Below the pieces are notes generated by a model that was given only the letters and a program-made list of their open reading frames with translations, made no database searches and was not told the origin of the DNA. Position numbers and translations under genes: made by a program. 60,146 nt of DNA, taken from assembly GCA_016720395.1 (NCBI GenBank), contig JADKKR010000012.1, forward strand, positions 1 to 60,146, written 5' to 3'. The DNA comes from Geobacteraceae bacterium (lineage in GTDB: Bacteria > Desulfobacterota > Desulfuromonadia > Geobacterales > Pseudopelobacteraceae). Of this stretch, positions 31,326 through 38,869 are shown piece after piece (the first letter of the stretch is position 1; every line of letters starts with the position of its first letter).

Positions 31326-31402
31326 GGGCCTATAGCTCAGTTGGCTAGAGCCACCGGCTCATAACCGGTTGGTCCCAGGTTCGAGTCCTGGTGGGCCCAC
31401 CA
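31326..31402 (+). tRNA. tRNA-Ile2 (anticodon CAU, lysidine type)
   Basis: A 77-nt cloverleaf with encoded CCA: acceptor arms GGGCCTA/TGGGCCC, D-arm with AGCTCAGTTGG, anticodon loop CTCATAA closed by ACCGG/CCGGT, T-arm with GGTTCGAGTCC. The CAU anticodon fits Met or Ile2. The acceptor and the anticodon arm with CTCATAACCG closely resemble bacterial tRNA-Ile2, whose C34 is converted to lysidine by TilS to read AUA. Identity as Ile2 is inferred from this similarity. Confidence 0.85.
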
Positions 31403-31473
31403 ATTCATACGAAGGAAGTCACGCCGGATGACGGCAATACAACGAACGGGGCGACCCATATCATCAAACCCAC

Positions 31474-31508
31474 AAGAGTGCACACCGACCGGTTGCACTC
31501 TTTTTGTT
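31474..31508 (+). terminator. Intrinsic terminator behind the tRNA
   Basis: AGAGTGCA and TGCACTCT form a stem around an 11-base loop, followed by TTTTTGTTTG. The start codon of the next gene follows within 10 bp. Confidence 0.8.
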
Positions 31509-31516
31509 TGTACCGG

Positions 31517-32641
31517 ATGAAAATGCCAAAAACCTCTGATATACTTGGAATGATTAATAAAATTTCGCCTGCCGGCCTGGCGGAGTCGTGGGATAATCCG
31601 GGGCTTCAGGTGGGTGACCCGACGGCGGAGGTCTCGCGCATCATGGTTGCGCTTGATGCAACACCCGCAGTTATAGAGTCTGCCCTCCAGGCCGGCTGCC
31701 AGCTTCTCGTCACCCATCACCCCCTGATCTTCAAACCGCAGAAAGCGATCTCCACCTCCACCACACTGGGTAGATCACTCCATGTCGCTATCCGCGGCGG
31801 GCTCGGCATAGCCTGCATGCACACCAACTACGACATTGCCGAGGGCGGCCTCAATGACCTGCTGTCCGAGCGTCTGGGACTGACATCCTGCGTCCCGCTC
31901 CAGATCACATCCCGGCAGGAACTGATCAAACTGACGGTATTCGTGCCGGAGGGGCATCTCTATCAGATGCGGGAGGCACTCTTTCCGTATGCCGAGTCTC
32001 TGGGAGCCTATCGCGACTGTTCCTTTTCAGCTCCGGGCGACGGCACGTTCACCCCGCTGGACGGTGCCACACCGTATGTCGGGACGGTCGGAACGCTGGA
32101 GAACGTCCGTGAATGCCGGCTGGAAGTCCTGCTTGATAGGGCAAAGCTGCCGCAGGCCGTGAAGTCTCTGATTGCGGCACATCCCTACGAAGATCCGGCT
32201 TTTGACATCTATCCGCTGCATAACGCGGGAAATGAATACGGCCTGGGACGGATCGGTTCCCTGCCCGTAGCAACCACGCTGGCTGATTATGCTGACCGGG
32301 TGGCGTTTCAGCTGGACGCTCCCCGGACACGCTTTGTCGGAGAGTCCGGGGCTGTGGTAAAAAAAGTGGCGCTCTGCAGCGGCAGCGGGGCCTCCGTAAT
32401 GAGAAGCGCGGCCCGGGCCGGAGCTAGCGTCCTGGTGACGGGTGACATCAAATATCATGAAGCCCGCGAAGCAGAAGAACTGGGAATCGCCCTGATCGAC
32501 GCCGGTCATTTCCACACGGAGATTATTATGGCTGCGGCGGTACAGTCCCGATTGCTGAACATGCTTCCTGCAGCCGGCTTTGATGGATGCCAAGTGATTA
32601 CATGCACCATAGAGACCGACCCTTTCAGATACCTTAAATAA
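31517..32641 (+). CDS. Nif3-like dinuclear metal center protein (YqfO type)
   Basis: A 374-residue protein of the DUF34/NIF3 family in its long form. The start is ATG 31517 (MKMPKTSDILGMI); upstream codons lie in the tRNA terminator. Metal ligands are visible as LLVTHHPLIF (His pair), HTNYDIAEGGLND (His/Asp) and the C-terminal GHFHTEI. The insert with HPYEDPAFDIYPL is the CutA-like YqfO domain. Family members bind two metal ions; GTP cyclohydrolase I-type activities have been claimed for some, but the physiological role is unsettled. Confidence 0.9.
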   Translation: MKMPKTSDILGMINKISPAGLAESWDNPGLQVGDPTAEVSRIMVALDATPAVIESALQAGCQLLVTHHPLIFKPQKAISTSTTLGRSLHVAIRGGLGIACMHTNYDIAEGGLNDLLSERLGLTSCVPLQITSRQELIKLTVFVPEGHLYQMREALFPYAESLGAYRDCSFSAPGDGTFTPLDGATPYVGTVGTLENVRECRLEVLLDRAKLPQAVKSLIAAHPYEDPAFDIYPLHNAGNEYGLGRIGSLPVATTLADYADRVAFQLDAPRTRFVGESGAVVKKVALCSGSGASVMRSAARAGASVLVTGDIKYHEAREAEELGIALIDAGHFHTEIIMAAAVQSRLLNMLPAAGFDGCQVITCTIETDPFRYLK

Positions 32642-32711
32642 TCCGGATTAATAGGATTGTGTTTATACACACGAAGTACACCTACCACATTTAAATACGG
32701 AGGAAGCTGAT

Positions 32712-33428
32712 TTGAAAAACAGACTGGATTTACTTGAACAACTGCAAGAGATCGACCTGCAGGTCGACGTTCTGAAAACGGCGCAACTTACACTGCAGGG
32801 TGATATGAACGGGATCGCCCGGGCGCTCGATGATGCCCGTGAAGGGCTCGCATCCCTTCAGGCCCGTTCGGCACAGCTGGAAAAGGACAAGATCGAGCTG
32901 GAGGCCGGACATGCGGCCGAGCTCGAAAATATCCAGCGTTCCGAGTTGAACATGAAGGAAATCAAGACCAACAAAGAGTATCAGGCCGTCGGCAGAGAGA
33001 TTGCTGCTGCCCGCAAACAGGTTTCCGAACTGGAAGACCAGGTTCTGCAAAAGATCACCCAGCTCGAAGAACTGAATACCGAAATTGCATCCAGCCAGGC
33101 AACACTTGCCGAACTGGAACAGAACACGGAACAGCGCCGCAGCGAAAAGCAGGGCGAGTTCGACAAGGTTCAGCAGGACATCGATGCCGACAGCCTGCGC
33201 CGCAATGTGATCACGAAAGAGCTGCCTGCCAACGTGGTAAAGCGCTACGACAGCCTGCGTGCCCAGCGTCGCGGGCAGGCCGTTGCCGTTGCCCGTGACG
33301 GATTCTGCCAGGGATGCAACATGCACCTGCCTCCACAGCTCTACAACAGCCTCTTCAAATGCGAAGAACTGATCACCTGTCCGCACTGTCAGCGCATGCT
33401 GATACTGAAGCAGCAGCCGGCTCTTTAG
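32712..33428 (+). CDS. Coiled-coil protein with C4 zinc ribbon (DUF164 family)
   Basis: A 238-residue protein. The start is TTG 32712 with GGAGG nine bases upstream; no ATG is nearer. Residues about 5-165 are a long heptad-rich coiled coil (LQARSAQLEKDKIELEAG and similar). The C-terminal C4 zinc ribbon has CQGCN and CPHCQR with the conserved L-P-P-Q spacer. Family proteins are thought to bind nucleic acid or partner proteins, and are often next to Nif3-like genes, as here. Soluble, cytoplasmic; exact role unknown. Confidence 0.85.
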   Translation: MKNRLDLLEQLQEIDLQVDVLKTAQLTLQGDMNGIARALDDAREGLASLQARSAQLEKDKIELEAGHAAELENIQRSELNMKEIKTNKEYQAVGREIAAARKQVSELEDQVLQKITQLEELNTEIASSQATLAELEQNTEQRRSEKQGEFDKVQQDIDADSLRRNVITKELPANVVKRYDSLRAQRRGQAVAVARDGFCQGCNMHLPPQLYNSLFKCEELITCPHCQRMLILKQQPAL

Positions 33429-33448
33429 AAGTTACGTATTCACTATAA

Positions 33449-33516
33449 GGAACGAGGATATTTTCGTTCAGGCAAAGCCGAAGACTTACGCAGCATGAAC
33501 GGAAAGAGACCGTTCC
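33449..33516. repeat. Dispersed repeat element, short copy
   Basis: A 68 bp copy of the element at 20038-20157: it starts GGAACGAGGATATTTTCG and ends ACCGTTCC with the shared GAAGACTTACGCAGC. Relative to the long copy the middle (about 50 bp) is missing. It ends six bases before the RNase P RNA helix P1. Confidence 0.7.
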
Positions 33517-33521
33517 AAGGA

Positions 33522-33896
33522 ATTGGCTGAAGCAGGACAGGTGGCCGCTCTTCTTCGGAAGGGAGGAAAGTCCGGGCTCCACAGGGTATGACGCTGGATA
33601 ACGTCCAGCGGGGGCGACCCCAGGGATAAGTGCCACAGAGAGAAGTCCGCCTGCCACGGCAGGTAAGGGTGAAAGGGTGAGGTAAGAGCTCACCGGATCC
33701 GTCGGTGACGTCGGATGCCAGGTAAACCCCGTCAGGAGCAAGGCCAAATAGGGAGGCGTTAAGGGCGACCCGCCCGTGCCTCCGGGTTGGCTGCTCGAGG
33801 CTGCCGGTAACGGCAGTCCCAGATGAATGGTCACCACCCAGGGAAGGGTAACCCGCCCTGGGAACAGAACCCGGCTTACGGCCTGCTTCAGCCAAT
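33522..33896 (+). ncRNA. rnpB: RNase P RNA, bacterial type A
   Basis: A 375-nt RNA. The terminal helix P1 is complete: ATTGGCTGAAGCAGG (33522) pairs over 15 bases with CCTGCTTCAGCCAAT (ending 33896). Conserved cores are present in order: GAGGAAAGTCCGGGCTCC, then CAGAGAGAAGTCCGCC, GGTAAGGGTGAAAGGGTG, GTAAACCCC, GAGCAAGGCCAAATAG, and near the 3' end AACAGAACCCGGCTTAC. It is the catalytic RNA that matures tRNA 5' ends. It lies downstream of the zinc-ribbon gene, with the dispersed repeat immediately in front. Confidence 0.95.
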
Positions 33897-33917
33897 AAAA
33901 GTATCCAGGAAGTGCGT

Positions 33918-34421
33918 GTGAACGATCAGGCGGCATGGGAACAGGCGGTGTCAGCTGCCGGCAGCTGGTATCTCGGCCTGCCGCCAGATACGCGGACAAC
34001 TCTGGACGGCCTGATCAAAGAGATCATGCAGCTCAAACAGCAGCTCGTCGAACTGGTCACCTCATCGGGGAGCTCGGCCGCCTGTCGTAGCTGCGGCGGC
34101 GAATGCTGCCTGCTGGGTAAATATCATGTCAGCGTGCTGGATGTCCTTGCCTACCGGAATACCGGATTCGCTCCTGTAGCACCGGATTTTTCCACAAACC
34201 CGGCCTGCCCCTACTCGGACAGTTCCGGCTGCCTCATGACGCCCCGCTATCGGCCGGTAACCTGTGTGATCTTCAACTGCCAGTTGATTGAGGACCGACT
34301 GACACCTGCGGAACGAGAAACCCTGCATGAGCATGAACGCTGCCTGCGCGACGCCGTGAAGCGTGCCGTGCATACAAGCGGCACCCGTATTGACCGGCCG
34401 TTACTGCTCAGCTGCAGGTGA
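33918..34421 (+). CDS. Cys-rich conserved protein (YkgJ-like cysteine cluster)
   Basis: A 167-residue protein. I prefer GTG 33918 with AGGA seven bases upstream over GTG 33912. The N-terminal third is helical. A cysteine cluster follows: CRSCGGECC, then PACPYSDSSGC, and PVTCVIFNC, eight or nine Cys in the order typical of YkgJ-type zinc or iron-binding proteins. The basic C-terminus (RCLRDAVKRAVH) is helical. Not a certain family member; metal binding is inferred from the pattern. It is followed 36 bp later by another small gene on the same strand. Confidence 0.65.
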   Translation: MNDQAAWEQAVSAAGSWYLGLPPDTRTTLDGLIKEIMQLKQQLVELVTSSGSSAACRSCGGECCLLGKYHVSVLDVLAYRNTGFAPVAPDFSTNPACPYSDSSGCLMTPRYRPVTCVIFNCQLIEDRLTPAERETLHEHERCLRDAVKRAVHTSGTRIDRPLLLSCR

Positions 34422-34457
34422 GAACAGCAACTAACTTAATAACTTCGAGGATGCGCC

Positions 34458-34802
34458 ATGGCAGCAATCAATGATATCATACTGGTCCATGTTGACAACA
34501 AACCCGGTTTCTACGCCCGGGTGGAAGACATCTCACCCGACGTCAAGCCGGGATGGTGGCAGGTACGCCTGCTGGTCCTCACCTTCCCCCTGCAGGTGTT
34601 CACCTGGATTCTGGACGAATTTCAGCTGGAATATGCCCCCTTCACCATGGGGGGGACCCCTATCCGCCTTGAACCGGTAGTCTCGCCCCTGGAAGAGGAG
34701 CGCCTGCAGCAGGAGCAGCAGGATCTGGAGGAGCGCAAACGGCAGCGCCAGGAAAGCGGCAGTTCCAAGGTTGTTTCGCTGGCGGATCGCCGCAAAAAAT
34801 AG
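34458..34802 (+). CDS. Conserved hypothetical protein with coiled-coil tail
   Basis: A 114-residue cytoplasmic protein from ATG 34458 (weak site TCGAGG). The N-terminal 75 residues form a beta-rich segment (DIILVHVDNKPGFYARVEDISPDVKPGWWQVRLLVL); the C-terminal 35 residues are Glu/Gln/Arg-rich and probably helical (EEERLQQEQQDLEERKRQRQ). No family name is recognised. A strong terminator follows, so it closes the transcript before the mraZ promoter. Confidence 0.7.
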   Translation: MAAINDIILVHVDNKPGFYARVEDISPDVKPGWWQVRLLVLTFPLQVFTWILDEFQLEYAPFTMGGTPIRLEPVVSPLEEERLQQEQQDLEERKRQRQESGSSKVVSLADRRKK

Positions 34803-34828
34803 AGCTTTTCATCATGGCGATGACATGA

Positions 34829-34859
34829 ACCCCTCCCGGAAACGGGAGGGGTTTTTTTG
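34829..34859 (+). terminator. Strong intrinsic terminator before the division cluster
   Basis: AACCCCTCCCG and CGGGAGGGGTT form an 11 bp GC-rich stem around GAAA and are followed by seven T. It isolates the mraZ promoter from upstream transcription. Confidence 0.92.
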
Positions 34860-34893
34860 TTCAGAAAACCTTCACAATAATCATATTTTATCT

Positions 34894-34922
34894 TGACACA
34901 GACCTTGACCGGCGCTATAAAT
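34894..34922 (+). promoter_or_regulatory. Consensus sigma-70 promoter of the mraZ-ftsZ cluster
   Basis: TTGACA (34894-34899), exactly 17 bp, TATAAT (34917-34922). A perfect consensus, the strongest promoter seen in the window. Transcription would begin near 34929, just before the MraZ-type boxes. Confidence 0.88.
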
Positions 34923-34932
34923 TTCCTGTAAA

Positions 34933-34962
34933 GTGGAAAAAAGTGGATAAGAGTGGCAAAAA
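34933..34962 (+). promoter_or_regulatory. MraZ-binding direct repeats
   Basis: Three 10 bp units in phase: GTGGAAAAAA, GTGGATAAGA and GTGGCAAAAA. MraZ is known to bind arrays of such TGGG/GTGG-type repeats in front of its own gene. The position just downstream of the promoter start predicts autorepression by road block. Confidence 0.75.
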
Positions 34963-34979
34963 GTTCCTAGAGAGTGTTC

Positions 34980-35456
34980 ATGTTCAGGGGAATTTACGAG
35001 ACAACCATAGATGCCAAGGGGCGCACCAGCCTGCCTGCCAGGTTCAGGGAGATTCTCGTCGAGAAGCATGACGACGAGCGCTTTTTCCTGACAAACTCCT
35101 CACCGATTCGTCTCGGTGATGGACTCTACGGCTCCGGCCTGCTCATTTTTCCCTATAAGGAATGGTTTGCCTTCGAGGAAAAATTCCGGGAGAGCAAAGG
35201 GCTGACCGCCGAACAGCGTAAAAGCATCATGTACACCATCATTACGCCGGCTCAGGAGTGCTGCGCCGACAAGCTCGGCAGATTCCTGATCCCGCCGACT
35301 TTTCGCAGGGATGCAGCGCTGGACCGTGACATTCAATTCATCGGAACCCTTGATAAGATTGAAATCTGGAGCATCAGCGAGTGGAACAAGGTGCGCGCCC
35401 AGAATATGAGAAACTTCCCGAGCGACACTGAAGCCGCTGCCGAGCTTGGGCTGTAG
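34980..35456 (+). CDS. mraZ: Transcriptional regulator MraZ
   Basis: A 158-residue protein from ATG 34980 (MFRGIYETTIDAKGRTSLPARFRE); GTG 34974 would add two residues. It contains two SpoVT/AbrB-like half-barrels: the first with the conserved DAKGR-x-SLP-x-x-FR, the second with DKLGRFLIPP. MraZ forms a ring-shaped oligomer that binds repeated boxes upstream of mraZ and regulates the division and cell-wall cluster. Its TAG stop overlaps the GTG start of rsmH. Confidence 0.95.
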   Translation: MFRGIYETTIDAKGRTSLPARFREILVEKHDDERFFLTNSSPIRLGDGLYGSGLLIFPYKEWFAFEEKFRESKGLTAEQRKSIMYTIITPAQECCADKLGRFLIPPTFRRDAALDRDIQFIGTLDKIEIWSISEWNKVRAQNMRNFPSDTEAAAELGL

Positions 35457-36394
35457 TGGCTGACTTCCAGCACCTTTCGGTCCTGCCGGAGGAGGTCATT
35501 CAGTTTTTGGAGCCGCATCCGGGAGGTGTCTATCTTGACGGCACCCTGGGCGGCGGCGGCCACGCCGGACTGATCCTGGAGCGCTGCACTCCCGGCGGCA
35601 CGCTGATCGGGATCGATCAGGACCGGGAGGCACTTCAGGCTGCCGGAAAACGCCTCGAAGATTTCGGGACCGCTGCACAGCTTGTCCATGGCAACTTCGG
35701 CGGCCTTCAGCAGCACCTCAATCGGCTCGCAATCACCGGGCTGGACGGTTTCATGCTGGACCTCGGGGTTTCATCACACCAGCTCGACAGTGCGGGACGG
35801 GGATTCAGCTTCCAGCAGGATGCACCGCTGGACATGCGCATGGATACCAGCGGCGGTGAAACGGCGGCAGACCTGCTCAACGACCTTCCGGAGCAGGAGT
35901 TGGAACAGATTATCAGGGACTATGGCGAGGAGCGCTGGGCAAAGCGGATTGCCGCTTTCATCGTCAAGGCCCGCCAGGAGGCACCGATCGTGTCGACGCT
36001 GCAACTGGTTGATATCGTCAAGGGTGCTGTACCCAAGGCAAAATGGGAAGAGCGCATTCACCCCGCCACCCGGACCTTCCAGGCGATACGGATCGCGGTC
36101 AACCATGAGCTGGAGAGTCTGGAGAAAGGGCTGCGGGCAGCCCTTGACCACTTGAAACCGGGTGGGCGCGGGGTAGTGATCTCCTTCCACTCTCTGGAAG
36201 ACCGGATTGTGAAGCACATCTTTCGGGAGTATGCCACCGGCTGCACCTGCCCACGGAATTTTCCGGTCTGTGCCTGCAACAACAAACCCCGGGTACGGGT
36301 ACTGACCGGCAGGCCGGTCACAGCAACTGCTCAGGAGATTGAAGCCAATCCCCGTTCACGCAGTGCAAAGCTGCGGGCTGTAGAAAAATTGTGA
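35456..36394 (+). CDS. rsmH: 16S rRNA m4C1402 methyltransferase
   Basis: A 312-residue SAM-dependent methyltransferase of usual length. The start is GTG 35456, overlapping the mraZ stop by one base. Motif I is seen as DGTLGGGGHAG, followed by GIDQDREAL (the acidic residue that binds the SAM ribose), the typical DLGVSSHQLD and the FSF..DAPLDMRMD segment, and near the C-terminus HSLEDRIVKHIF. It methylates N4 of C1402 in 16S rRNA. It is the second gene of the cluster, as in most bacteria. Confidence 0.96.
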   Translation: MADFQHLSVLPEEVIQFLEPHPGGVYLDGTLGGGGHAGLILERCTPGGTLIGIDQDREALQAAGKRLEDFGTAAQLVHGNFGGLQQHLNRLAITGLDGFMLDLGVSSHQLDSAGRGFSFQQDAPLDMRMDTSGGETAADLLNDLPEQELEQIIRDYGEERWAKRIAAFIVKARQEAPIVSTLQLVDIVKGAVPKAKWEERIHPATRTFQAIRIAVNHELESLEKGLRAALDHLKPGGRGVVISFHSLEDRIVKHIFREYATGCTCPRNFPVCACNNKPRVRVLTGRPVTATAQEIEANPRSRSAKLRAVEKL

Positions 36395-36458
36395 TGCAGA
36401 ACCCGGCATCGTAATGCCGGGGGCTCTTTTGATGCAAGCAGGACTATGGAGGTGTACT

Positions 36459-36800
36459 ATGGCACAGGCACGGGTAGATTACGGCAAGGTCGTTGCCCCC
36501 CGCCCGTTCGGCGGGACGCAGTTGGCAGCCAACCGGCTGGATGTTTTCAGATTTCTGATGATCTGCATGATACTGTTCACGGTGGTTTCGGTCTTTCATG
36601 TCTGGTCACGATTCAAGCTGGTCGACCTGAACCTGCAGATTTCGGAGACAAGCCGCCTGCTCAAGGAAACAGAGCAGGAGCAGAAGCGCCTCAAGCTTGA
36701 AGTCGCTTCCCTCAGAACACCGGTCCGCATCGAGACCATCGCCAAGAACGAACTCGGGATGGCGCTACCGACCGAACAACAGGTCGTTCTCGTCAAATGA
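36459..36800 (+). CDS. ftsL: Cell division protein FtsL
   Basis: A 113-residue bitopic protein. I use ATG 36459 with GGAGG seven bases upstream; a longer frame to 36414 lacks a site. A short cytoplasmic N-terminus is followed by one membrane segment (about 28-46: FRFLMICMILFTVVSVFHV) and a periplasmic coiled coil (about 50-90). FtsL forms a complex with FtsB and FtsQ. Its stop overlaps the ftsI start by 4 bp. Confidence 0.9.
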   Translation: MAQARVDYGKVVAPRPFGGTQLAANRLDVFRFLMICMILFTVVSVFHVWSRFKLVDLNLQISETSRLLKETEQEQKRLKLEVASLRTPVRIETIAKNELGMALPTEQQVVLVK

Positions 36801-38785
36801 AGGATGATCGCGAAAAATGGGCCCGAATCCGGATCGTCATGATCGGGGCCTTTTTCGGCCTGTTATTTGTGATCATCACCGGTCGTGCCTTTTATCTCCA
36901 GATCCTCCAGCACGAGGAGATGGTAAAAAGAGCCGACAAACAGCATCAGCGCATCGTCCCGCTCACCCCCGCCCGCGGAGCGATCATGGACCGCAACGGC
37001 ACGCCTCTGGCGGTCTCGGTCGAAATGGACTCCTGCTACGGTGAACCCCGCCACATCCAGGATGTCGAAGGCACCGCAGCAGTTCTGGCCCCCCTTCTCG
37101 GCACCCCCAAAAATGAACTCGTGAAAAAACTCTCCAACGGCAAGGGCTTTGTCTGGCTGGAGCGCCGCCTGACGCCGGAAATTGCCCTGCGCGTTAAAAA
37201 CATGAAACTGCGCGGCATCGGTTTTGTCAAAGAGAACAAGCGCTTCTATCCCAATGTCGAGATCGCCTCGCACGTGCTCGGCTTCACCGGACAGGACCCC
37301 AACGGCCTGGAAGGAATCGAGCTCAGGTATGACTCCATCATCCTGGGAAATACCGGGTATCTGATAACAGAACGCGACAACCTCGGGCGTGACATTGCCG
37401 TCAAGAGCACGGTGATAAAAAACACCTCGCCCGGCAAGAACGTCATCCTGACACTGGACAAGAACATCCAGTACATCACGGAACGGGAACTGGCAAAGGC
37501 GGTCACGGACAGCGGCGCAAAAAACGGCATGGCCCTGGTCATGGAATCCGATACCGGAAGAATCCTTGCAATGGCCAACTACCCGACCTTCAATCCCAAC
37601 TCGTATTCCCGCTACTCGCAGGCAGAACTTCGTAACCGCATCGTGGCCGACAGTTTTGAGCCCGGTTCAACCTTCAAGGTATTCCTGATAGCCGCAGCCC
37701 TGGAGGAAAAGATCATCAAGCCGGCCGATATGTTCAACTGTGAAAACGGTAAATACAAGGTAGCCGACTGCACCATCCATGACACACACAGCTATGGACG
37801 CCTGACCGTGTCGGATGTTCTCAAATACTCAAGCAACATCGGAGCGGCCAAAATCGGCTTCAAACTGGGCGATGAACGTCTTTTCCGCTATCTTAAAAGC
37901 TTCGGTTTCGGCGACCGGACCGGCATCGACCTGCCGGGAGAATCAGCCGGGAATCTGAGAGACAAGCGTCGCTGGTATGGTGTCGACCTGGCAAACATCT
38001 CCTTCGGTCAGGGTGTTTCCACCTCTGCCATTCAGCTGGTAACAGCCATATCGGCCGTGGCAAACGGCGGAAACCTGATGAAACCCTACATCGTCGATCG
38101 CATCCTTGATGACAGCGGGCAGGAGGTTCAAAAATTCGAGCCCCAGACCGTCCACCGCGTCATATCGCAGGACACGGCCCAGCAGATGGCCAGAATGATG
38201 GAAACGGTTACCACCAGCGGCGGAACCGGGATGAATGCGGCGGTCGACGGTTTCAGGGTCGCGGGCAAGACTGGAACAGCCCAGAAGGTCGACTCGGTGA
38301 CACGCCGCTACGGGGCCAAGCGGACAGCCTCGTTCGTCGGCTTCATACCGGCCGATAAACCGAAACTGACTATCCTGGTGGTAGTGGACGAGCCGAAAAC
38401 CAGCCAGTATGGCGGGGTGGTCGCCGCACCGGCGTTCCGGGCCATCGCGCAAAACACCCTGGCCTATCTCAAAGTTGTCCCTTCGGGAGAATCGAACAGG
38501 CAGCCCAGGATTGTCGAAGCCGTAAACAACCAGGCCAGGGCCAATCTGGCCCTCCAGCAGGAAGCCATGTCTGAAGGCGACGCCCTGGAAACGCCGGCCG
38601 ATGGCGAGACAACCATGCCGGATTTCAGAGGCATGAGCATGCGGCGGGTACTGCAGGTAATGGAAAAGCGCAATATCAACATACGGCTGCTGGGCAGCGG
38701 ACGGGCAATGGAACAGAGCCCGCCCCCGGGGCACAAGATCAGGGGCGTCGACGAGGTCTGGATCAAGTTTACCCCGTCCGCCTGA
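36797..38785 (+). CDS. ftsI: Peptidoglycan transpeptidase FtsI (PBP3), PASTA-tailed
   Basis: A 662-residue class B penicillin-binding protein. One N-terminal membrane segment (about 12-30) precedes the pedestal domain, starting R-G-A-I-M-D-R-N-G. The transpeptidase active-site motifs are in order: S-T-F-K (in EPGSTFKV), S-S-N (in YSSNIGAAK) and K-T-G (in AGKTGTAQK). A single C-terminal PASTA domain (about 595-660) begins MPDFRGMSMRRV, a longer form than the E. coli enzyme. It cross-links septal peptidoglycan, partnered by FtsW at 44256. It overlaps ftsL by 4 bp. Confidence 0.95.
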   Translation: MKDDREKWARIRIVMIGAFFGLLFVIITGRAFYLQILQHEEMVKRADKQHQRIVPLTPARGAIMDRNGTPLAVSVEMDSCYGEPRHIQDVEGTAAVLAPLLGTPKNELVKKLSNGKGFVWLERRLTPEIALRVKNMKLRGIGFVKENKRFYPNVEIASHVLGFTGQDPNGLEGIELRYDSIILGNTGYLITERDNLGRDIAVKSTVIKNTSPGKNVILTLDKNIQYITERELAKAVTDSGAKNGMALVMESDTGRILAMANYPTFNPNSYSRYSQAELRNRIVADSFEPGSTFKVFLIAAALEEKIIKPADMFNCENGKYKVADCTIHDTHSYGRLTVSDVLKYSSNIGAAKIGFKLGDERLFRYLKSFGFGDRTGIDLPGESAGNLRDKRRWYGVDLANISFGQGVSTSAIQLVTAISAVANGGNLMKPYIVDRILDDSGQEVQKFEPQTVHRVISQDTAQQMARMMETVTTSGGTGMNAAVDGFRVAGKTGTAQKVDSVTRRYGAKRTASFVGFIPADKPKLTILVVVDEPKTSQYGGVVAAPAFRAIAQNTLAYLKVVPSGESNRQPRIVEAVNNQARANLALQQEAMSEGDALETPADGETTMPDFRGMSMRRVLQVMEKRNINIRLLGSGRAMEQSPPPGHKIRGVDEVWIKFTPSA

Positions 38786-38869
38786 TCAGTGTGACCTTCC
38801 GGTCCGGAGACTCACGACAGTATCTCAGCAGAGCAGGATGAATCTTTAACAGCGGGGACCGGAGATAAC

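Noticed and set aside
31326..31402. Initiator or elongator tRNA-Met
   Set aside because: The CAU anticodon is ambiguous, but the acceptor stem and the CTCATAACCG arm match tRNA-Ile2 better; kept as an inference.
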